DNA of 12,295 bases from Proteobacteria bacterium UBA5122 (GTDB lineage Bacteria > Pseudomonadota > Gammaproteobacteria > Tenderiales > Tenderiaceae): positions 7,707 to 20,001 of the forward strand of contig DHYU01000003.1 of NCBI GenBank assembly GCA_002415485.1. The letters are read 5' to 3'. This document shows, in pieces, positions 7,861-12,295 of this stretch. Within the stretch, counting starts at the first letter, position 1; the number at the start of each line of letters is the position of its first letter. The notes under the pieces are model-generated. The model was given only the letters and a program-made list of their open reading frames with translations, was not told the DNA's origin and searched no databases. A program made the translations under genes and the position numbers.

Positions 7861-7890
7861 AAGCCGGGTGAGGAATCACCCGGCTTTTTT
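7861..7890 (+). terminator. Strong intrinsic terminator after EF-G 2
   Basis: AAGCCGGGTGA (7861-7871) and TCACCCGGCTT (7876-7886) form a perfect 11-bp stem around GGAA, followed directly by a T-run to 7890. It begins 24 bases after the stop codon and cleanly ends the EF-G 2 unit. Confidence 0.93.
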
Positions 7891-7891
7891 A

Positions 7892-7919
7892 TTGTCTGTT
7901 CATCTTGCTACGGTAAAAT
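7892..7919 (+). promoter_or_regulatory. Predicted sigma70-type promoter for the 285-residue protein
   Basis: TTGTCT (7892-7897) and TAAAAT (7914-7919) are separated by 16 bases, close to the sigma70 consensus. They lie directly after the EF-G 2 terminator and give a leader of about 30 bases before the ATG at 7957. Confidence 0.5.
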
Positions 7920-7956
7920 ATATCGCCAGGATTTAACGCAGTAGGATTACCCCCTG

Positions 7957-8814
7957 ATGTACACACTCAAACACACCATCGCCGCCATAGGCCTGATCAT
8001 GCTCTGCAATGCAGCCCATGGCGCACCCCGCGATGTCAGCCACTCCACCAGCGCCGAACACCGCATGGAATATATTCACAAACTGCTCGACTCCAAGAGC
8101 GGCCAACGGCTGGCGCAACACCAACACGGCAAGACCAAGACCCAGGTCGACAGCATGGTGCAACAGGCACAGGACGCGATCAAAGCAGGCAATCACGAAC
8201 AAGCCGACGCATTAACCAAACAGGCCTTCAACACCATCATGAAGGCGATGCGTGAACTGCCGGAAAATCCGGAAGAGATCGAGCGCTTCAAGAATCGCTA
8301 TCAAGACATGCTGCACGGCGTGAAAAAGTTCGGTTATGCCCAGGCCGATAACGTCGAACGCTTTGCCAATGAGGGTGGAGCCAAAGACTACAATCAGGCC
8401 CAGGTTAAACAACTGGTTGAGCAGGCAGAAAAAGATGCCGCCAAGGGCGAATATCAAACCGCCATCAAACGTCTCGATGAGGCACAAACCATCATCACCG
8501 CCTCACTGCAAGGCATGCTCAATCACAAACAATTGGTGATCGAACTCGACATCGGCACACCCGAAAAAGAATACTTCTATGAAGTACGCCGCTTCACCGG
8601 CCACCACCAATTGATCCCCGTCGCGATCGAGGTCAAAAAGCCCAACCCGATGGCCGCAGACACCATGCTCAAGCTCGGTGAAAAGGCAGAATGGATGTCT
8701 GAACAGGCGCGCGAGAAGGCGATCATCGGCGACTACCCCGTCGCCATCCGCATGATGATGGATGCCACCGACACCGTAAAACAGGCACTGCGCATAGTCG
8801 GCGTTAATTATTAG
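7957..8814 (+). CDS. Exported helical protein with three related hairpins, unknown function
   Basis: I do not recognise this 285-residue protein. Residues 1-22 form a signal peptide (cleavage near AAHG/A), so it is probably periplasmic. The rest is predicted mostly helical and rich in Q, K, E and A. Three segments are similar to each other: about 64-98 (MVQQAQDAIKAGNHEQA), 150-184 (LVEQAEKDAAKGEYQTA) and 244-278 (MSEQAREKAIIGDYPVA). Each is a helix, a G-N/E/D-Y/H turn, and a second helix, like TPR or similar helical hairpins. Between them lie RF-containing segments, 107-122 and 209-224, which may also be related. No catalytic motif is visible, so a binding or scaffold role is an inference. 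A ribosome site AGGA (7943-7946) precedes the ATG, and a promoter lies just upstream. It converges with the NTF2-like gene with only 6 bases between stops and no terminator. Confidence 0.8.
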   Translation: MYTLKHTIAAIGLIMLCNAAHGAPRDVSHSTSAEHRMEYIHKLLDSKSGQRLAQHQHGKTKTQVDSMVQQAQDAIKAGNHEQADALTKQAFNTIMKAMRELPENPEEIERFKNRYQDMLHGVKKFGYAQADNVERFANEGGAKDYNQAQVKQLVEQAEKDAAKGEYQTAIKRLDEAQTIITASLQGMLNHKQLVIELDIGTPEKEYFYEVRRFTGHHQLIPVAIEVKKPNPMAADTMLKLGEKAEWMSEQAREKAIIGDYPVAIRMMMDATDTVKQALRIVGVNY

Positions 8815-8820
8815 GGTGTA

Positions 8821-9177
8821 TTACTGCGCCACCTCCAATGGCGGCGTTTGATAGATCGTGATGGCATGCATCGCCACCAAACCATTGCGCACATGTAACA
8901 CATCACTCACCAGGGGCAATTCAGGGCCCGCCGACCACAACAGATAGGCATAGTCACCGACGATATCTTTACGCAGCAACTTATAGTGCTCAGGATAACC
9001 TGGCGGCGGATTGCCATAGAATTGGGTCAGAAATATCCGTGCCTGCATCTTGCCCTGCTTCGGCCCTTGCGGCGTCATCATCAACACATCGTCGTGGTAA
9101 TACTTCAGCAATAGATCCATATCGCAACGCGGCGGCGCATGGATATAACACTCAACTATGGTTTCGATATAAGCCAT
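8821..9177 (-). CDS. Small NTF2-like (SnoaL/DUF4440-type) protein
   Basis: A 118-residue protein without signal peptide or membrane segment, so cytosolic. The N-terminal helix, a short proline-containing stretch (LKYYHDDVLMMTPQGP, 24-39), a central helix, and strands ending in LVAMHAITIYQTPP fit the alpha+beta-cone NTF2-like fold. A typical family phrase is the residues for a reduced-activity pocket, YYHDDVLMMTP, where D28 and D29 stand near the cavity mouth. Such proteins serve as small-molecule binding domains or enzymes, and the fold alone gives no substrate. The start ATG has a modest AAGAGAAG site. It starts 15 bases after the antiporter stop on the same strand, so the two are very likely one operon. 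The call of fold is fairly good; the function is unknown. Confidence 0.72.
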   Translation of the reverse strand: MAYIETIVECYIHAPPRCDMDLLLKYYHDDVLMMTPQGPKQGKMQARIFLTQFYGNPPPGYPEHYKLLRKDIVGDYAYLLWSAGPELPLVSDVLHVRNGLVAMHAITIYQTPPLEVAQ

Positions 9178-9192
9178 GAATACTTCTCTTGA

Positions 9193-10356
9193 TTAAGTCG
9201 CCGCCCGGCGCAACGCCACCCGGGTAAAGATCGGACCGATGATCTCAAAAATCACCGTAGAGCTAATGATAATCGACAACAATAACTGCCGATGCTCTGG
9301 AAACATATTTGCCGCCACAAGCGCCATCCCCATCGCGACCCCAGCCTGCGGCAATACCGCCAACCCCATCCAGCGCCGAACCTGGCGCTCGGCACCACCA
9401 CACACCCCACCTATCGAGGCGCCGACAAATTTACCGATCATTCTAAACAGACAATAGGCCGCCAGAATCCAACCCACATCCATCAACGCCATAAACTCCA
9501 GGGAGGCACCTGCCAACACAAAAAAGATGACCATCACCGGCCACTCCACACCCTCAATCGCATTGAATGGCCTCTCGTGGTGTTTGGCCACATTGGCGAC
9601 CACCGCACCCATGACCATCGCCGCAATCAAAAATGACACCTCCAACCACAGCGCCAGACCACCGCACACAAACACCAAGGCCAGGGCCTCAGTCAGCATC
9701 GGCTGCCCTGGTTTAATGCGCCCGGTAAGATACGCTGCAGGAAAACCTATCAACACCCCGAGCAGCAAGGCGCCACCCAGATCGTGCACCACCATCGTCA
9801 ATGAAGCTTCGTTGGATGCACCATTCATCGCGGCCACTACCGCAATGCCGATACTGAACACGACCAATCCCCACACATCATCAATTGCAACGATTGCCAA
9901 CAACAGCCGCGCAAACGGCTGTCTCGACTGAGACTCTGCAACCACATCGGCAGTCGCAGCGGGGTCCGTGGCAGATGCCGCACACCCCAACAGGATTGCC
10001 AGCTCCAGCGGCACACCAAGCAGGCTCAAACCAAACGCCACGACCGCCACCGTAAAGAGCACCTTGCAGATTGAGATCCACAAGATCTGACGCCCTGATT
10101 CACGTAGATGCGACAGCGTTAGATTCTGGCCCAACAAAAAACCAACCATCAACAACGCCATGTCCGCAATGATATCGAAGCGCTCGGTGAACATCTCCGG
10201 GATCAGATTAAACCCCTGTGGACCAATCACCATGCCGAATAGCAGCAATAACGTCACGCGCGGCATAAACGTTCTGCGACCAATGGCATCGGTCACCAAC
10301 CCCAACAACAAAATACCGCCTAGCGCCAATAAAAATTGCGCCGCAAGATCTGTCAT
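9193..10356 (-). CDS. Cation:proton antiporter, CPA2 (Kef/NapA-like) family
   Basis: A 387-residue inner-membrane protein made of about 12 hydrophobic segments, the normal length of a Na+/H+ exchanger core. It shows SATDPAATADVV (128-139), the unwound-helix motif of this fold, and AIDDVWGLVVF (157-167), where the D159-D160 pair matches the ion-binding DD of electrogenic NapA-type antiporters. K309 in CLFRMIGKFVGA fits the conserved lysine of the opposing helix. The VLPQAGVAMGMAL stretch is also typical. There is no C-terminal RCK/TrkA-N regulatory domain. The likely role is exchange of Na+ or K+ for H+ in pH or salt balance. The ion cannot be told from sequence. A GGGGAT ribosome site precedes the ATG. 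An intrinsic terminator of the upstream minus-strand gene (10404-10438) means it needs its own promoter; TATAAA at 10387-10392 (minus) is a possible -10. The NTF2-like gene follows in the same operon. Confidence 0.9.
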   Translation of the reverse strand: MTDLAAQFLLALGGILLLGLVTDAIGRRTFMPRVTLLLLFGMVIGPQGFNLIPEMFTERFDIIADMALLMVGFLLGQNLTLSHLRESGRQILWISICKVLFTVAVVAFGLSLLGVPLELAILLGCAASATDPAATADVVAESQSRQPFARLLLAIVAIDDVWGLVVFSIGIAVVAAMNGASNEASLTMVVHDLGGALLLGVLIGFPAAYLTGRIKPGQPMLTEALALVFVCGGLALWLEVSFLIAAMVMGAVVANVAKHHERPFNAIEGVEWPVMVIFFVLAGASLEFMALMDVGWILAAYCLFRMIGKFVGASIGGVCGGAERQVRRWMGLAVLPQAGVAMGMALVAANMFPEHRQLLLSIIISSTVIFEIIGPIFTRVALRRAAT

Positions 10357-10403
10357 TCGTTATCCCCGAACATCCTGTGCATGCACTTTATACTACTCCC
10401 CAT

Positions 10404-10438
10404 AAACAAAAACGCCCACTGGGGTAACCAGCGGGCGT
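10404..10438 (-). terminator. Intrinsic terminator of the exported 126-residue protein gene
   Basis: Read on the minus strand, ACGCCCGCTGG (10438-10428) pairs with CCAGTGGGCGT (10422-10412) with one G-T pair and a 5-base loop, followed by five T, G and three T. It begins 18 bases after the stop and separates this gene from the antiporter unit. Confidence 0.88.
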
Positions 10439-10456
10439 CGGCCACAGCGCGGGGCG

Positions 10457-10837
10457 CTATTCGACAAATATCCACTCAGCCTGGTGCGCGGCCAACTGCG
10501 CTTTAGCTGCACCATCCTTCGCTGCACAACGATAGAACACCTTGATCGCATAACTGTGTGGAGACTCCTGCCAGAAATAAGCATCGAGCACAGTATTCAA
10601 CATCGACGTTGAATAGATGCGCGGCAATCTATCTTCCGGCAACAACACACGCGCCAGGTCTAGAGCATGCTCCGCAGGCACACCCAAGCGTGAATTAATC
10701 ACCGAGTCATAACCGATCATCGCGCGACCATAACATTGGCGCTCTTCATCCGCGACGACCATACCTTCATATGCAGCCACATGCGCACTTGCACACATCA
10801 CCGTCAAACCCATCATCACTGTTGCCACGCGTTTCAT
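10457..10837 (-). CDS. Small exported protein of unknown function
   Basis: A 126-residue protein that I cannot assign to a named family. Residues 1-22 form a signal peptide (hydrophobic MMGLTVMCASAHVAA). The mature part has two cysteines, C35 in ERQCYGRAM and C104 in FYRCAAKDG, which could form a disulfide. Other notable segments are IGYDSVINSRLGVP and YFWQESPHSYAIKVFY, suggesting a compact globular periplasmic domain. I chose ATG at 10837 over the in-frame GTG at 10840, because GGAGG (10848-10844) is 6 bases from the ATG but only 3 from the GTG. It stands alone between its own strong terminator and a divergent small membrane-protein gene, so it is probably monocistronic. The small size and disulfide layout recall periplasmic inhibitor or accessory proteins, but this is only a resemblance. 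Confidence 0.75.
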   Translation of the reverse strand: MKRVATVMMGLTVMCASAHVAAYEGMVVADEERQCYGRAMIGYDSVINSRLGVPAEHALDLARVLLPEDRLPRIYSTSMLNTVLDAYFWQESPHSYAIKVFYRCAAKDGAAKAQLAAHQAEWIFVE

Positions 10838-11062
10838 CACTCACCTCCGCAGGCATCGGGTCGATTATCCAAACGACAAATAAACTCGTTCCATAAACCA
10901 TATATCGACCCGCCCTCCGTGCCCCCAACCCCACAACCAACAGGGAAGACACTGTGCGAATAGTTGCACGCTGAAACAATCAGTTACGCACATGAGAGAT
11001 GGGCCAGGCATCAGCCCTGATACAATAAGATAACGACTGGATATCAAACAGGGACAACCGTC
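10838..11062. promoter_or_regulatory. Divergent intergenic region with inverted repeats
   Basis: This 225-base region lies between two divergent genes and should hold both promoters. GGGTCGAT (10858-10865) and ATCGACCC (10904-10911) form a perfect 8-bp inverted repeat around 38 bases. Within it, AACGA (10872-10876) and TCGTT (10886-10890) form a second inverted pair. A GATAAT (minus, 10869-10864) is a possible -10 for the leftward gene. TACAAT (11021-11026) is a possible -10 for the rightward gene. Neither has a good -35. Confidence 0.35.
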
Positions 11063-11329
11063 ATGACACATCCACAGCGTTGGCGCCGCTGGCTCAATCG
11101 CGACGATGGCAAACACTATCAGATAGGCAACCGCGACCTGACAGCGTTCGAAATCATCGGCATGCTATTGATGGTGAGCGCTGGGGCCGGCTATCTACTG
11201 CAAGACAAGCTCGGCCTTGAACTAGAGGTATTCACCATATGCGCACTCATGTTGGGAGGCGCATTGAGTTATCTCGGGATAAAGCGCAATCCGGCCTACT
11301 GCAGCTCTCGAACAGACGATCAGGTCTAG
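11063..11329 (+). CDS. Small membrane protein with two predicted transmembrane segments
   Basis: An 88-residue protein of no recognised family. The first 28 residues are hydrophilic and basic (HPQRWRRWLNRDDGKHYQIG), followed by hydrophobic segments at about 30-46 and 55-73 separated by QDKLGLE, then a short polar tail. This predicts a two-pass inner-membrane protein with both ends in the cytoplasm by the positive-inside rule. The ribosome site AGGGAC (11050-11055) is well placed before the ATG. The stop TAG overlaps the aroE stop on the other strand, sharing the palindrome CTAG. Codon use is slightly less GC-biased than in the neighbours. It might be a real small gene of narrow distribution. 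No function is suggested. Confidence 0.7.
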   Translation: MTHPQRWRRWLNRDDGKHYQIGNRDLTAFEIIGMLLMVSAGAGYLLQDKLGLELEVFTICALMLGGALSYLGIKRNPAYCSSRTDDQV

Positions 11330-12150
11330 GCCTGCATCGCCGCGCGCAATTGCTGAATCACCGGCGCCACCTCCGGCCGCACACCACGCCATAGATAGAA
11401 TGACTCCGCCGCCTGGCCGACCAACATCCCCAAACCATCGAGCGCCTGTGCCGCGCCATGCTGCATCGCCCAGCGTTGAAATGCCGTCGCGTCCTTACCG
11501 TACATCATGTCGTAACAGCTACCACCGGCAGCGAGCACATCGTCCGGAATCGGCGGCACCTCACCTTCAAGACTGGCCGCTGTGCCGTTAATGATCAGAT
11601 CAAACTGCTGACCGGCCAGACCATCAAAACCCACTGCCGACAACGCACCGATATCGGCAAAGATCTGCACCAGTTCATCCGCCTTGGCCACCGTACGATT
11701 GGCGATCACCAACAGTGCCGGTTGCTGCTCAAGAATCGGTTCGATCACACCACGCACCGCACCGCCCGCACCGAGAATCAACACACGCTGACCGCGCAGC
11801 GGCAAACCATTCTGCAATAGATCCGCCACCAGGCCGACGCCATCCGTGGTATCTGCCAACACACGACCACCGTCGAGAAAACAAAGCGTATTGACCGCGC
11901 CGGCCCGTTGCGCACGCGGCGTGCGCTCGGCCTCGATCTGCCACGCCTCCTGTTTAAACGGCACAGTGATATTCAGCCCCTTGCCACCCTTGGCGCGAAA
12001 CGCCGCTACCGCCTCGACAAAACCATCTGTCGCCACCAGCATGGCCTCATAGGCCAGATCCTGACCGGTCTGCGCGGCAAAACGTGCATGAATCTGCGGG
12101 GACTTACTGTGGGCAATGGGATTGCCCATCACGGCGTAACGATCAGTCAT
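11326..12150 (-). CDS. aroE: Shikimate dehydrogenase (NADP+)
   Basis: A complete 274-residue AroE, normal length. It reduces 3-dehydroshikimate to shikimate with NADPH in the cytosol, the fourth step of aromatic amino acid and chorismate synthesis. Landmarks: GNPIAHSKSPQIH (9-21) with the shikimate-binding serines S15 and S17, NITVPFK (60-66) with catalytic K66, N87 in GAVNT, DTTDG (100-104) with catalytic D103, the dinucleotide loop GAGGAV (127-132), NRT (151-153) as the NADP phosphate-binding site, and GMLVGQAAESF (241-251). The ribosome site AAGAGAA is modest. A strong terminator separates it from hemB upstream, so it probably has its own promoter, though none is clear in the 33 bases between. 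Its stop overlaps that of the convergent small membrane protein by 4 bases. Confidence 0.96.
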   Translation of the reverse strand: MTDRYAVMGNPIAHSKSPQIHARFAAQTGQDLAYEAMLVATDGFVEAVAAFRAKGGKGLNITVPFKQEAWQIEAERTPRAQRAGAVNTLCFLDGGRVLADTTDGVGLVADLLQNGLPLRGQRVLILGAGGAVRGVIEPILEQQPALLVIANRTVAKADELVQIFADIGALSAVGFDGLAGQQFDLIINGTAASLEGEVPPIPDDVLAAGGSCYDMMYGKDATAFQRWAMQHGAAQALDGLGMLVGQAAESFYLWRGVRPEVAPVIQQLRAAMQA

Positions 12151-12173
12151 GTCATTTCTCTTATTGCGATATC

Positions 12174-12206
12174 CAAAAACAAAACAGCGGGCACTCGGCC
12201 CGCTGT
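12174..12206 (-). terminator. Intrinsic terminator after hemB
   Basis: A perfect 9-bp stem, ACAGCGGGC (12184-12192) and GCCCGCTGT (12198-12206), around a 5-base loop. On the minus strand it is followed by TTTTGTTTTT. It starts 23 bases after the hemB stop. Read on plus there is only a short T-run (CATTTT), so the main direction is minus. Confidence 0.9.
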
Positions 12207-12229
12207 CATTTTAAACGCATCGATGGCAA

Positions 12230-12295
12230 TCAAGCAGATTCTTTCAACCACTGCGCCACTTGCTTGGCATAGTAGGTCAGGATGCCGTCGGCACC
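12230..12295 (-). CDS. hemB: Delta-aminolevulinic acid dehydratase, last 21 codons
   Basis: Read on minus, the frame gives GADGILTYYAKQVAQWLKES followed by A and TGA. The segment GADGILTYYAK is the typical end of HemB (porphobilinogen synthase), which condenses two 5-aminolevulinate molecules to porphobilinogen. All catalytic residues lie beyond the window, so only the C-terminal tail is seen. It uses the product of HemL, encoded at the other edge of the window. Confidence 0.85.
   Translation of the reverse strand, partial: GADGILTYYAKQVAQWLKESA

Noticed and set aside
1..12295. Mobile elements, CRISPR array, tRNA or rRNA genes
   Set aside because: No transposase or integrase motifs, no regularly spaced direct repeats in noncoding DNA and no tRNA-like cloverleaf were seen on either strand.

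Overview
The window looks like ordinary chromosome of a gammaproteobacterium. The HemL, Tas, AroE and HemB proteins and above all a stand-alone second-type elongation factor G resemble those of Vibrio- and Pseudomonas-like gammaproteobacteria. Base composition is moderately GC-rich, with G/C-ending codons in most genes. I cannot name a genus. I see no integrase, transposase, CRISPR array, tRNA or rRNA, and no gene-free stretch longer than about 225 bases.

Layout, left to right. (1) The 3' end of hemL (first committed steps of C5-pathway tetrapyrrole synthesis) and, 20 bases later, the aldo-keto reductase tas, both on +. (2) An exported di-heme cytochrome c peroxidase, then a large exported protein of about 18 LVIVD-type beta-propeller repeats, both on +. 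A terminator-like hairpin separates them. (3) A 210-base leader with a terminator-like hairpin directly in front of an EF-G type 2 gene, which ends in a strong intrinsic terminator. (4) An exported 285-residue protein of unknown function built from three related helical hairpins, with its own promoter. (5) A minus-strand pair, a Kef/NapA-type cation:proton antiporter followed by a small NTF2-like protein, converging on gene (4) with a 6-base gap. (6) A minus-strand exported 126-residue unknown protein, ended by an intrinsic terminator, divergent from a plus-strand 88-residue membrane protein; the 225-base region between them carries inverted repeats. (7) aroE on minus, whose stop codon overlaps the stop of the small membrane protein, then a strong terminator and the last 21 codons of hemB on minus.

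Functionally, tetrapyrrole genes bracket the window (hemL at one edge, hemB at the other) and a haem enzyme lies inside. The peroxidase and the propeller protein are both predicted periplasmic and adjacent, so they may work together, but no sequence feature proves this. The most unusual observations are the possible attenuator upstream of EF-G 2, the alternating histidine cluster in one inner strand of the propeller protein, and the triplicated helical protein of unknown function. I do not see clear evidence of a new defence or mobile system.
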